This document shows, one piece after another, positions 34,602 through 43,359 of a stretch of DNA of 64,000 bases. The stretch is from Nocardia mexicana NBRC 108244 (GTDB taxonomy: Bacteria > Actinomycetota > Actinomycetes > Mycobacteriales > Mycobacteriaceae). The stretch lies in the NCBI RefSeq assembly GCF_001613165.1, contig NZ_BDBV01000044.1:122681-186680 (forward strand), written 5' to 3'. Every line of letters begins with the position of its first letter. Position 1 is the first letter of the stretch. A program made the position numbers and the translations under genes. Below the pieces are notes generated by a model. That model saw only the letters and a list, made by a program, of their open reading frames with translations, ran no database searches and was not told the origin of the DNA.

Positions 34602-35873
34602 ATGGCAGTCATGGCGGTAAGAGCCCCGATCGGCGCGGGCGCCGGCTTCTCGTCCCGGGCGGTGGCCGAGGCCTACGTCGGTGGTGTCTGCTTCAAACAG
34701 GGCCCACCGACGCTGATCGGCGCCGAACTGGAGTGGCTCACCGCGCAGGGTGGGTCTTCGGCGCCGGGCGCGCGTCCCGAGCTATCGGTGCTCGCGGATG
34801 CCCTCGGACCGTACGCGCCGCGGTCCGTCGCCCCCGATTCTCCGGCTCTGCCGCTGCCAGGGGGCAGCCGGGTCACCGTCGAACCCGGTGGTCAGATCGA
34901 ACTTTCCAGCGCCCCGTTCGGGGCCGCTTCCGAATTGTGTGAGCACCTGCGCGACGATGCGCGGCACCTGGAGAAGTTGCTCCACACCCATTCCATTCGC
35001 ACCGTCTCGGCCGCCGCCGATGCCGCTCGACGTCCGTCGCGCGTGCTGCAGCTGCCGCGCTACCAGGCCATGGAGCGCTGTTTCGACGGCATCGGGCCGT
35101 TCGGCCGACTCATGATGTGCAATACCGCCGCGACGCAGGTGAGTGTCGACGCGGGCGCCGACCGGGCCGAGGTGGCGGCCCGCTGGACCGCGCTCTACGC
35201 CATCGGCCCGGCGCTGCTGGCGGCCTTCGCCTGTTCGCCGGACCTGCACGGTGCGCCCACCGGCGCGTGGGCCTCGCAGCGCATGCGGGCCTGGCTGCGG
35301 CTCGATCACGCGCGCACCCGCCCATCGGTGCAGCACTGGTCCGATCCGGTGACCGAATACTCGCGCTGGGCGCTGGACGTGCCGCTGCTGTGCGTGCGCC
35401 GGACCGACGGCGAGGGCGACTGGGCCGCACCGCCCGGCGCCACCTTCGCCGACTGGCTGTGCGGCGCCCTCGACGAGGAGGTCGGGCGCCGCCCCGAGGA
35501 GGCCGATCTCGACTACCACCTCAGCACGATGTTCCCGCCGGTGCGGGCCTCGGGGCATCTCGAGGTGCGCTATCTCGACGCGCAGCCTGGCGAGAGCTGG
35601 AGCGTGCCGATTCACGCCCTCGACGCGTTGATGTCGACACCGGCCGTGGTCGCCGAGGCCACCCGGGTGACGGCCCCGGTCGCGGGGCAGTGGCTGGAGG
35701 CGGCACGCGGCGGCCTGGCCGATCCGCAGATCCGTTCGGCCGCAGTCGATCTCCTCACGCTGGCCGCCGCGCACGCCGCGACGCCGGAGGCGGCCGACGA
35801 ACTGCACGCGGCCGCGGACCGATGTCGCAAGGGGTGCATGCCCACGGGCGAAGCCGCCGCCTGCGGCGATTGA
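34602..35873 (+). CDS. egtA: Ergothioneine glutamate-cysteine ligase EgtA
   Basis: Joins glutamate and cysteine to gamma-glutamylcysteine, the sulfur donor for ergothioneine. The 423-residue protein has the GCS2-like core: LIGAELEWLTAQ, VTVEPGGQIELSSAP, and MMCNTAATQVSVDAG. The glutamates in the first two are expected metal and substrate ligands. ATG 34602 has GGAAGG about eleven bases upstream and a TATTCT -10 candidate near 34570; ATG 34611 is an alternative. It heads the egtABCD cluster, with egtB 49 bases downstream. Confidence 0.93.
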   Translation: MAVMAVRAPIGAGAGFSSRAVAEAYVGGVCFKQGPPTLIGAELEWLTAQGGSSAPGARPELSVLADALGPYAPRSVAPDSPALPLPGGSRVTVEPGGQIELSSAPFGAASELCEHLRDDARHLEKLLHTHSIRTVSAAADAARRPSRVLQLPRYQAMERCFDGIGPFGRLMMCNTAATQVSVDAGADRAEVAARWTALYAIGPALLAAFACSPDLHGAPTGAWASQRMRAWLRLDHARTRPSVQHWSDPVTEYSRWALDVPLLCVRRTDGEGDWAAPPGATFADWLCGALDEEVGRRPEEADLDYHLSTMFPPVRASGHLEVRYLDAQPGESWSVPIHALDALMSTPAVVAEATRVTAPVAGQWLEAARGGLADPQIRSAAVDLLTLAAAHAATPEAADELHAAADRCRKGCMPTGEAAACGD

Positions 35874-35922
35874 TGCGGCCCAGGCACTACACAGTACGGC
35901 TCGACGAATTCGGAGCTCTCTC

Positions 35923-37263
35923 ATGACTGTTCAACTCACCGGCACCGACCGCGCCGAAACCGAGCGGCTGCGCGAGCAGATCGCGGAGGTGCTCATGCGG
36001 TCGCGGGCGCGCACGGCCGCGCTGACCGACTGCATCGACGAGGCGGAGCTGGTGGCGCAGCATTCGCGACTGATGAGCCCGCTGGTGTGGGATCTGGCGC
36101 ATATCGGCAACCAGGAGGAGCTGTGGCTGGTGCGCGATGTCGGCGGCCGGGAACCGGTGCGCGCCGATATCGATCACCTCTACGACGCGTTCCGGCATCC
36201 CCGGGCGGATCGGCCCGCGCTCCCGCTCCTGACCCCCGACGAGGCGCGTGGATATGTGGGCTCCGTGCGGTTGAAGGTGTGGGATGTGCTGTCGCACAGC
36301 GCATTGCGGGGCGCACGGCTGGTCGACGGCGGCTTCGCGTTCGGAATGATCGCCCAGCACGAGCAGCAACACGACGAGACCATGCTGGCCACCCATCAGC
36401 TGCGGACCGGTGCGGCGGTGCTGTCCGCGGCGCCGACGCCGACGGCACCGATCGCCGTGTCCGGCGAAGTCGTGATTCCCGCAGGCGAATTCACGATGGG
36501 GACGTCGACCGATCCGTGGGCGCTGGACAACGAGCGCCCCGCGCATCCGGTGCATGTGCCCGGATTCGCGATCGATGCCGCACCGGTGACGAATGCGCGG
36601 TATCAGGAGTTCATCGAGGACGGCGGCTACGAGCGGCCCGAGCTGTGGTCCGAGCGCGGGTGGGCGCATCGGCGCGAGGCGGATCTCGGCGCGCCGCAGT
36701 TCTGGCAGCGAGATGGTGGAAATCGGTGGTGGCGACGGGTTTTCGGGACGATGGAACCGGTCCGGCCGCAGCAGCCCGTGGTGCACGTGTGCTGGTTCGA
36801 GGCCGAGGCCTTCGCCGCCTGGGCCGGTAAGCGCCTGCCCACCGAGGCCGAATGGGAGAAGGCGGCGCGGTTCGATCCGGAGGCCGGGCGGACCCGTCGC
36901 TACCCCTGGGGCGACGCCGATCCCACCGAGGCCACGGCGAATCTCGGCCAGCGACATCTGGAACCGGCCGATGTCGGCGCGTATCCGGCGGGTGCGTCCC
37001 CGGCGGGCGTGCATCAGCTGATCGGCGACGTCTGGGAGTGGACCGCTTCCGGTTTCGAGGCCTACCCGGGTTTCGAGGCGTTCCCGTACCGCGAGTACTC
37101 CGAGGTGTTCTTCGGCGGCGACTACAAGATGCTGCGCGGCGGCTCCTTCGGCACGGATCCGGTCGCGTGCCGCGGCACCTTCCGCAATTGGGACCATCCG
37201 ATCCGCCGCCAGATCTTCTCCGGTTTCCGCCTGGCCCGCGACCTCCGCCCGGACGAGCGCTGA
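35923..37263 (+). CDS. egtB: Hercynylcysteine sulfoxide synthase EgtB
   Basis: A non-heme iron oxygenase that couples gamma-glutamylcysteine (or cysteine) to hercynine with O2. The 446-residue protein has an N-terminal DinB-like domain that carries the iron triad, H60 in LVWDLAHIGNQEE and H146/H150 in IAQHEQQHDET. A C-terminal formylglycine-generating-enzyme-like domain follows (EFTMGTSTDPWALDNERPAH, then KRLPTEAEWEKAARF, GDVWEWTAS and GFRLARD). The stop overlaps the egtC start as TGATG. It is part of egtABCD. Confidence 0.96.
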   Translation: MTVQLTGTDRAETERLREQIAEVLMRSRARTAALTDCIDEAELVAQHSRLMSPLVWDLAHIGNQEELWLVRDVGGREPVRADIDHLYDAFRHPRADRPALPLLTPDEARGYVGSVRLKVWDVLSHSALRGARLVDGGFAFGMIAQHEQQHDETMLATHQLRTGAAVLSAAPTPTAPIAVSGEVVIPAGEFTMGTSTDPWALDNERPAHPVHVPGFAIDAAPVTNARYQEFIEDGGYERPELWSERGWAHRREADLGAPQFWQRDGGNRWWRRVFGTMEPVRPQQPVVHVCWFEAEAFAAWAGKRLPTEAEWEKAARFDPEAGRTRRYPWGDADPTEATANLGQRHLEPADVGAYPAGASPAGVHQLIGDVWEWTASGFEAYPGFEAFPYREYSEVFFGGDYKMLRGGSFGTDPVACRGTFRNWDHPIRRQIFSGFRLARDLRPDER

Positions 37264-38312
37264 TGTGCCGCCATCTCGGCTACCTCGGCCCGCCCGTCCC
37301 CGTCGGCGATATCCTCACCCGCGGAACACATTCCTTGCGCGCCCAGTCCTGGGCGCCCCGGGAGATGCGCGGGGGCGGGACGATCAACGCCGACGGATTC
37401 GGCGTCGCGTGGTGGGTGCCGGTGGCGGTTCCAGCGGATGCCGTTCGCGACCCGGGGGCACGCGACCGCCGGGGGGAACTGTCCGGAACCAACGGCGCGA
37501 CTCACACGACCGGGCGTACTGGTGTGATGGCCTCTCGATACCGGAATCCGGCACCGATCTGGACCGACCCGGCCGTCGAGGAGGTGCTGCCGCAGCTGCG
37601 GTCCACGGCCGTGCTGGGTGCGGTGCGATCGGCGACAGTCGGTATGCCCGTGGAGCGCACCGCGTGCGCCCCGTTCACCCACGGCCGCTGGGCATTCAGC
37701 CACAACGGCGTCGTCCCGGACTGGAAGCGCGTGCTCACCGACGTGGCCGCCGAATTCGGAACACCCACACTGCTGGACGCCGAATCCGCCACCGATTCCG
37801 CCGTGTTGTGGGAGATCCTGCGCGGACTACTCGAATCACCGGGTTTGCCGACCGATTCTGGCGACGTGGTCGAAAGTGACGTTGGCCCTGCGAGGTGGAG
37901 CCAGCCGACGTGGGCGCAGCGGAAGACAGACGATTCGGCGAGCAGTGCTACGGCTGCCTGGCGTAGCTCGAGTTCTTCGGCGGTCGACGATGTCGCACTC
38001 ACGCCAGAAGCGCTTGTGCGACAGGCAGATCCCGCGACCGCCTTACGCCTGCTGGCGCGCGCCGTGCTGACCCGCGCGCCCCGGGCACGCCTGAACCTGC
38101 TGCTCGGCGATGGCGAAACCCTGTGGGCCACAATCGTTTACCACTCGTTGTCGGTGCTGGTCACCGACGACGTGGCGGTGGTGGCCTCCGAACCCTACGA
38201 CGACGATCCGCGCTGGCAGGCCATCGCGGACCGGCAGCTGGTGACCGCGCGACCCGGTCACCTGGCCGTCGATTCTCTGCAATCCGATGAATCCGAAAGG
38301 GCGCGTTCATGA
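37263..38312 (+). CDS. egtC: Gamma-glutamyl-hercynylcysteine sulfoxide hydrolase EgtC, enlarged
   Basis: An Ntn-type class II glutamine-amidotransferase-fold hydrolase that removes the glutamyl group. The nucleophile is Cys2 in MCRHLGYLGPP; INADGFGVAWW, VLGAVRSATVGMP, FSHNGVV and ASEPYDDDPRWQAIADRQLV are family signatures. The protein has 349 residues, well above the roughly 230 of mycobacterial EgtC. The excess lies in two insertions, about residues 53-90 (Ala/Asp/Arg/Gly-rich) and 196-250 (Ser-rich, with WRSSSSSAVDD). Both are in frame, and the flanking catalytic regions are intact. The start overlaps the egtB stop, and the stop overlaps the egtD start (ATGA). Confidence 0.92.
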   Translation: MCRHLGYLGPPVPVGDILTRGTHSLRAQSWAPREMRGGGTINADGFGVAWWVPVAVPADAVRDPGARDRRGELSGTNGATHTTGRTGVMASRYRNPAPIWTDPAVEEVLPQLRSTAVLGAVRSATVGMPVERTACAPFTHGRWAFSHNGVVPDWKRVLTDVAAEFGTPTLLDAESATDSAVLWEILRGLLESPGLPTDSGDVVESDVGPARWSQPTWAQRKTDDSASSATAAWRSSSSSAVDDVALTPEALVRQADPATALRLLARAVLTRAPRARLNLLLGDGETLWATIVYHSLSVLVTDDVAVVASEPYDDDPRWQAIADRQLVTARPGHLAVDSLQSDESERARS

Positions 38313-39280
38313 CCGCACCGACGCTGGAGATCCACCTGACCGACGACGACCTCACCGCGGCGCTGCGGTCGGACGCCCGGCTCGGCCTGTCCTCGACACC
38401 GAAGTGGCTGCCGCCCAAGTGGTTCTACGACGCCCGGGGCAGCGAGCTGTTCGAAGCCATCACGCAGCTGCCCGAGTACTACCCGACCCGGACCGAGCGC
38501 GCCCTACTGGAGCGGGTGGTCGGCGAGATCGCCCGCATCGCCCAGGCCGAGGTGCTGGTCGAGCTGGGGGCGGGCTCGGCCGCCAAGACCAGGCTGCTGC
38601 TCGACGCGCTGAGCAGTGGAGGCCCGCTGAAAACCTATGTTCCGCAGGATGTCTCGGTTTCGGCGCTGCGCGGCGCCGCCGAACAGGTCGGCGTGGAGTT
38701 CCCCGGACTGGCCGTGCACGGCGTGGTCAGCGACTTCACCGACACCCTGCACAACCTGCCCCGCGGCGGCCGCCGCATGATCGCCTTCCTGGGCGGCACG
38801 CTCGGCAATCTGGTCCCGGCCGAGCGCGCCGAGTTCCTGTCCGGCATCCAGGAGGTGCTCGAACCGGGGGAGCAGTTGCTGCTCGGCGCGGGCCTGGTGA
38901 TCTCTCCCGACGTGCTGGTGCCGGCCTACGACGACGCCGCCGGAGTGACCGCCGAGTTCAACCGGAATGTGCTGCACGTGTTGAACTCCCGGCTGCGCGC
39001 CGACTTCGATCCGGACGGCTTCCGGCACGTGGCGCTGTGGGACGCGGAGAACGAGTGGATCGAAATGCGTCTGGAGGCCACCCGCGGGATGACCGCCACG
39101 GTCGCCGATCTCGATCTCACGGTGCATTTCGACGCCGGTGAGCAGATGCGCACGGAGATCTCCGCCAAGTTCCGGATCGACGGCCTCACAGCGGAACTGA
39201 ACGCCGCCGGGTTCGACACCGAACAGGTGTGGACCGATCCCGACGACCGCTTCGCCCTGGTCCTGGCAGCCCGTCGCTGA
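38309..39280 (+). CDS. egtD: L-histidine N-alpha-methyltransferase EgtD
   Basis: Trimethylates histidine to hercynine with S-adenosylmethionine, the entry step of ergothioneine synthesis. The 323-residue protein matches the family length. It shows PPKWFYDARGSELFEAIT, LPEYYPTRTE (54-63), the SAM loop LVELGAGSAAKTRLLL (83-98), and IAFLGGTLGNLVPAER. Its ATG overlaps the egtC stop by four bases, so egtBCD are coupled. Its own stop is five bases from the opposing DUF2461 gene. Confidence 0.96.
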   Translation: MTAPTLEIHLTDDDLTAALRSDARLGLSSTPKWLPPKWFYDARGSELFEAITQLPEYYPTRTERALLERVVGEIARIAQAEVLVELGAGSAAKTRLLLDALSSGGPLKTYVPQDVSVSALRGAAEQVGVEFPGLAVHGVVSDFTDTLHNLPRGGRRMIAFLGGTLGNLVPAERAEFLSGIQEVLEPGEQLLLGAGLVISPDVLVPAYDDAAGVTAEFNRNVLHVLNSRLRADFDPDGFRHVALWDAENEWIEMRLEATRGMTATVADLDLTVHFDAGEQMRTEISAKFRIDGLTAELNAAGFDTEQVWTDPDDRFALVLAARR

Positions 39281-39285
39281 ATCCG

Positions 39286-39930
39286 TCAGCGACTGAGTTC
39301 TCCCACCACCGCGCCCAGCCACTCGACGATCGGGCGCATGGTCTCCCAGGACTTGCGGATCTCCTTCGCCGCGCGCGGCGTCTCCAGCCAGTCGGGGGCG
39401 CCGAACTCCTTGCTGACCACCAGCGATTTGTGCCGGAGCAGGTCGATGCGCGGGTGGTCGGCGGGGTAGCCCTTGGGGCGGGTCTTGAGCTTCTCGCCAC
39501 CGAGGGTGTAGCCCGACCTCGTCACCTTGGCGAGGATCTTCTCCAGCTCCACCCCGCGCACCTCGTCATCGATGGTGCTGCGCAGGCGCGCAAGCTGTTC
39601 CGGGGAACCTCCGTACAGCCCACCGGCGACGAACAGACCCGGCGCGCCGATCTGGACGTACCAGCCCGCACCCTGCGCGGTGTGCACGACCGCACCCTGG
39701 TGGTTCTTGTACGGCGTCTTGTCCTTGGAGAATCGCACGTCACGGTACGGCCGGAAGATCTTGGCCGGGCCGAAGTCGGCCTCCAGCTCGGCCACCAGCG
39801 CCGCCATGGGCTCCTTCACGGCCTGCTCGTAGACATGCTTGTTGGCGCTCCAGAACGCCTTCGAATTATCGGCCTCGAGATCCTCGTAGAAGTCCAGCCC
39901 CGCAACCGGGAACCCCGCGAACGTGCTCAT
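39286..39930 (-). CDS. DUF2461 / TIGR02453-family protein
   Basis: A 214-residue protein of the DUF2461 family, whose function is unknown. Family features are LDFYEDLEADNSKAFWSANK near the N-terminus, FRPYRDVRFSKDKTPYKNHQ, GWYVQIGAPGLFVAGGLY, and the LKTRPKGYPADHPRIDLLRH segment. No signal peptide or membrane segment is present. It follows an acidic small protein on the same strand and converges with egtD; I see no functional tie to ergothioneine. Confidence 0.88.
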   Translation of the reverse strand: MSTFAGFPVAGLDFYEDLEADNSKAFWSANKHVYEQAVKEPMAALVAELEADFGPAKIFRPYRDVRFSKDKTPYKNHQGAVVHTAQGAGWYVQIGAPGLFVAGGLYGGSPEQLARLRSTIDDEVRGVELEKILAKVTRSGYTLGGEKLKTRPKGYPADHPRIDLLRHKSLVVSKEFGAPDWLETPRAAKEIRKSWETMRPIVEWLGAVVGELSR

Positions 39931-39992
39931 GGGTCAAACCTAACCCTGCGTCCCCTTCTCTTCATGTCCCGGCGTGCTTTTTGCCGGGCCAC

Positions 39993-40313
39993 TCAGTCCT
40001 TGGGCTCGTTGCGGACCTCGATGGCGGCCACCTCGGCCGGGCGCTCGTCCTCCGCGCGCTCCTCGTCGCGGTGGCGGCGGCGCGTCCACTCCTGGTCGAG
40101 CTCGCTGGCGATGCCCAGGCGGCCGGTGTCCTCGTTCTCGTGGTAGCGGATGACCAGGTCGTCGGGCGGGTCGGTGATGTAGCGCTCGTACTCGCGAACC
40201 TCGTCGGCCTGGTCGTCCTCGCCCATGTCGTAGTCCAGGTTCTCGCGCTCGTCGTCGCCCATCTCGAACACCTCGTCCATCAACCGGTTGTCGTCGTCGG
40301 GTCCGTCGGCCAT
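39993..40313 (-). CDS. 106-residue acidic hypothetical protein
   Basis: A strongly acidic small protein that opens MADGPDDDNRLMDEVFEMGD and continues with REYERYITDPPDDLVIRYHE. It is rich in Asp, Glu and Arg and probably partly disordered. ATG 40313 has GAGAGG nearby; an in-frame start at 40352 would add 13 residues. I do not recognise a family with confidence. It lies 62 bases upstream of DUF2461 on the same strand, and its promoter must sit in the 134-bp gap before the prs terminator. Confidence 0.65.
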   Translation of the reverse strand: MADGPDDDNRLMDEVFEMGDDERENLDYDMGEDDQADEVREYERYITDPPDDLVIRYHENEDTGRLGIASELDQEWTRRRHRDEERAEDERPAEVAAIEVRNEPKD

Positions 40314-40447
40314 GGTGCCCACCTCTCTCGCAGGCCAGCTCACCGGTAGCAAACCACCGTGAACTACCTACAACGCTACCGCCGATCGCGCAGGAAGTGG
40401 AGGGCAGACGCTCCGGACCGGCGGCGATCGGGCTCACGAGCAAACGG

Positions 40448-40490
40448 CAGCGCCCCGTCGGTCCCGAACTCAGGGACCAACGGGGCGCTG
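40448..40490 (-). terminator. Intrinsic-type terminator of glmU-prs
   Basis: An 18-bp stem (40448-40465 with 40473-40490, 17 of 18 pairs) around the seven-base loop GAACTCA, 11 bases past the prs stop on the minus strand. Only a weak T-containing tail (CCGTTTGCTC) follows. It is the strongest terminator-like hairpin in the window. Confidence 0.85.
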
Positions 40491-40501
40491 TCGGTGAAAA
40501 T

Positions 40502-41482
40502 CTAGGCGGAGCCGTTGAACAGGCCGGTCACCGACCCGTTTTCGAAGACCTCGCGGATGGTGCGGGCCAGCAGCGGGGCGATCGTCAGCACCGTCAGCGA
40601 GGGGAACTTCTTGTCCTCGGTGATCGGCAGGGTGTTGGTGACGATCACTTCCCGGGCGCCGCACGCCGACAGCCGCTCGGCCGCCGGGTTGGACAGCACG
40701 CCGTGGGTGGCGGCGATGACGACGTCACCGGCGCCGGCCTCGCGCAGCACGCGCACGGCCTCGGCGATGGTGCCGCCGGTGTCGATCATGTCGTCGATCA
40801 GGATGCAGGTGCGGCCGTCCACGTCACCGACGGGGCGATGCGACTTGACCTGGTTGGGCACCAGCGGGTCGCGGGTCTTGTGGATGAACGCCACCGGGGC
40901 GCCGCCCAGCGAGTCGGCCCACTTCTCGGCGACCTTCACGCGGCCCGCGTCCGGCGAGACGACGGTGATGTTGTCGAGCGTGTAGTGCTGGCGCACGTAC
41001 TCCGACAGCTGCACCAGCGCGTGCATGTGATCGACCGGGCCGTCGAAGAAGCCCTGGATCTGGTCGGTGTGCAGATCGACGGTGATGATCCGATCCGCGC
41101 CCGCGGTCTTGAGCAGGTCGGCGACCAGGCGGGCGGAGATGGGCTCGCGGCCGCGGTGCTTCTTGTCCTGCCGGGCATAGGGATAGAACGGCAGCACCGA
41201 CGTGATGCGCTTGGCGGAGCCGCGCTTGAGCGCGTCGAGCATGATGAGATGCTCCATCAGCCATTCGTTCAGCGGGGCTGGGAAGCTCTGCAGCACAAAG
41301 GCGTCCGAGCCGCGCACCGATTCCTCGAACCGGACGAACGTCTCTCCGTTGGCAAAATCGCGGGCGGTTTGCGGGGTGATGGGAACGTCGAGTTCCTTCG
41401 CAACCTGCTCGGACAACTCGGGGTGGGCGCGCCCCGAGAACAGCATCAGGTTCTTGTGGTTATCGGTCGAGAACGCGGTCAC
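40502..41482 (-). CDS. prs: Ribose-phosphate pyrophosphokinase
   Basis: Makes PRPP from ribose 5-phosphate and ATP for nucleotide, histidine and (in mycolate actinomycetes) decaprenyl-phospho-arabinose synthesis. The 326-residue protein shows LMLFSGRAHPELSEQVA, FANGETFVRFEESVRG, YARQDKKHRGREPISA, ITVDLHTDQIQGFF and the PRPP loop ILIDDMIDTGGT. The GTG start at 41482 overlaps the glmU stop (GTGA), so the two are coupled, as Rv1018c/Rv1017c. A strong hairpin follows. Confidence 0.96.
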   Translation of the reverse strand: MTAFSTDNHKNLMLFSGRAHPELSEQVAKELDVPITPQTARDFANGETFVRFEESVRGSDAFVLQSFPAPLNEWLMEHLIMLDALKRGSAKRITSVLPFYPYARQDKKHRGREPISARLVADLLKTAGADRIITVDLHTDQIQGFFDGPVDHMHALVQLSEYVRQHYTLDNITVVSPDAGRVKVAEKWADSLGGAPVAFIHKTRDPLVPNQVKSHRPVGDVDGRTCILIDDMIDTGGTIAEAVRVLREAGAGDVVIAATHGVLSNPAAERLSACGAREVIVTNTLPITEDKKFPSLTVLTIAPLLARTIREVFENGSVTGLFNGSA

Positions 41483-42969
41483 TCTTTGTTGCCATCCTTT
41501 TGCTCGATTGCTTGACTCGCCGTGTCATTGGCCGCGTTTGCGTCCGCCGCCGCCTGCGCCGCAGCGGTCCCGGGTCGGTTCCGCTGCACCCAGCCCTCGA
41601 TATTGCGCTGTGCCCCGCCCGACACCGCCAGTGCGCCCGGGGGGACGTTTCTACGCAGCACAGTACCTGCTCCGGTATAGGCTCCGTCACCGACCGTCAC
41701 AGGTGCGACGAACATATTGTCGCTGCCCGTCTTCACGTGCGAGCCGATGACCGTATGGTGCTTGTTCACCCCGTCGTAATTGACGAAAACGCTCGACGCG
41801 CCGATGTTGCTGTGCTCACCGATGGTCGCGTCGCCGACGTAGGTCAGGTGCGGGACCTTCGTGTGCGCGCCGACGGTGGCGTTCTTGGTTTCGACGAAGG
41901 CTCCGAGCTTGCCGGACGTGCCGACGATGGTCCCCGGCCGCAGATAGGCGAAGGGGCCGATGTTCGCGCCCGGGCCGATGGTCGCGCCCTGGCCGTGCGT
42001 GCGCACCACGGCCGCCCCGTCGCCGACCACCACATCGGTGAGCGTGGAATCGGGGCCGATCTCGGCGTCCTCGCCGATAACCGTGTTCCCCAGCAGCTGC
42101 ACTCCCGGGCGCAGTGTGGCGTCGCGGCCGATCCGCACCCCGGCGTCCACCCAGGTGGTGGCCGGATCGATGACGGTGACCCCGGCTCGCATGTGCCGTT
42201 CCAGGATGTAGCGATTGAAGATCCGGGCCGCGTCGGCCATCTGCACCCGGTCGTTGACCCCGGTCACCTTGGCGGAGTCGACCAGCCGCGCGCCGTGCAC
42301 CGGGTTCCCGGCCTGGCGCGCCAGCTTCAGCACGTCGGTCAGGTACAGCTCGTGCTGGGCGTTGGCCGTGGTGAGGCGGCCGATCATGGTGCGCAGCACG
42401 GTCGCGTCGAATACATAGACGCCGGAATTGACCTCGGTGAGGGCCGCCTGCTCGGGCGTCGCGTCGGCGTGTTCGACGATCTCGAGCATGCGGCCGTCGG
42501 CGTCGCGGACGATGCGGCCGTAGCCGTTCGGGTCGTCGGGTTCGAAGGTCAGCACGGTCACCGCGGAGGGTTCCGGATAGCTGCGATGCTCGGCGAGCAG
42601 CGCGGACAGCGTGTCGCCGTCCAGCAGCGGGACATCGGCGGAGGTGACCAGCAGATCCCCGGCGAATCCCTCCGGCAGCGCTCCCAGCGCGCACTGCACC
42701 GCGTGCCCGGTGCCCAGCTGCTGCTCCTGCACCGCCGGCGTGATCTCGCGACCGAGTTCCGCCGCAACGGAATTCATCGCCGCGCCCACCTGCTCGCGAT
42801 CGTGTCCGATCACGGTGATCAGGTAGGAGGGGTCGATCTCGTTCGCCGCATGCAACGCGTGTGCGAGCATGCTGCGTCCGGCCAGCGAATGCAGCACCTT
42901 CGGGGTCTTCGACCGCATTCGAGTTCCGGCACCGGCGGCGAGAACGACGACGGCGGTCTGCTGTGGCAT
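41479..42969 (-). CDS. glmU: Bifunctional UDP-N-acetylglucosamine pyrophosphorylase / GlcN-1-P acetyltransferase
   Basis: Acetylates glucosamine-1-phosphate and then makes UDP-GlcNAc for peptidoglycan and cell-wall linker synthesis. The 496-residue protein has the uridyltransferase motif VVLAAGAGTRMRSKTPKVLH, QEQQLGTGHAV, and NGYGRIVRD. A left-handed beta-helix of hexapeptide repeats runs from about residue 260, with the acetyl-transfer segment KNATVGAHTKVPHLTYVGDA and NYDGVNKHHT. The C-terminus has an Ala-rich tail, as in mycobacterial GlmU. It is coupled to prs. Upstream are a 16-bp tandem repeat and tRNA-Gln. Confidence 0.96.
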   Translation of the reverse strand: MPQQTAVVVLAAGAGTRMRSKTPKVLHSLAGRSMLAHALHAANEIDPSYLITVIGHDREQVGAAMNSVAAELGREITPAVQEQQLGTGHAVQCALGALPEGFAGDLLVTSADVPLLDGDTLSALLAEHRSYPEPSAVTVLTFEPDDPNGYGRIVRDADGRMLEIVEHADATPEQAALTEVNSGVYVFDATVLRTMIGRLTTANAQHELYLTDVLKLARQAGNPVHGARLVDSAKVTGVNDRVQMADAARIFNRYILERHMRAGVTVIDPATTWVDAGVRIGRDATLRPGVQLLGNTVIGEDAEIGPDSTLTDVVVGDGAAVVRTHGQGATIGPGANIGPFAYLRPGTIVGTSGKLGAFVETKNATVGAHTKVPHLTYVGDATIGEHSNIGASSVFVNYDGVNKHHTVIGSHVKTGSDNMFVAPVTVGDGAYTGAGTVLRRNVPPGALAVSGGAQRNIEGWVQRNRPGTAAAQAAADANAANDTASQAIEQKDGNKE

Positions 42970-43009
42970 GGATCTCCCTCGGCTGCCTGTCCTCGTGTGG
43001 GCTGTCCTC

Positions 43010-43041
43010 GGTCCTGTCGGACACTGGTCCTTTCGGACGCT
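43010..43041. repeat. 16-bp tandem repeat upstream of glmU
   Basis: GGTCCTGTCGGACACT (43010-43025) is followed directly by GGTCCTTTCGGACGCT (43026-43041), 14 of 16 identical. It lies 41-72 bases before the glmU start in the promoter region. Confidence 0.6.
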
Positions 43042-43094
43042 GCCGACCGACCATAGTCGCCGGGTCGGCCTGTCTCGATCACCGCGCCCCCGAG

Positions 43095-43165
43095 CTCCGC
43101 CGCCAGGACTCGAACCTGGACTAACTGAACCAAAATCAGTGGTGCTGCCATTACACTACGGCGGA
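43095..43165 (-). tRNA. tRNA-Gln (anticodon UUG)
   Basis: Read on the minus strand from 43165, a 7-bp acceptor stem TCCGCCG pairs with CGGCGGA. The anticodon arm ACTGA / TCAGT encloses the loop TTTTGGT with anticodon TTG, and the T arm carries GGTTCGAGTCC. The length to the discriminator base is 71 bases. The CCA end is not encoded. It sits between glmU and the TetR gene. Confidence 0.95.
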
Positions 43166-43359
43166 TTATCGCACCGGCGGACCCCTCGGATCCATCGCTG
43201 CGCCACGGCACGCGGGAATGATCCTCGCATGCCGAGGCCGTTACGTCGAACCGCTCCACTCCGCCCGATGGCCGGGAACCGCCACCCGGAGTTGCGGCGG
43301 GCGAGACGTCTGGAAGAGTTATCGGTCGATCGGGACGGGATTCGCAGGGAGGCGGCGGG

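Noticed and set aside
37400..38050. A frameshift or pseudogene in egtC
   Set aside because: The frame is open throughout, all catalytic blocks are present and both ends are coupled to neighbours, so insertions explain the length.
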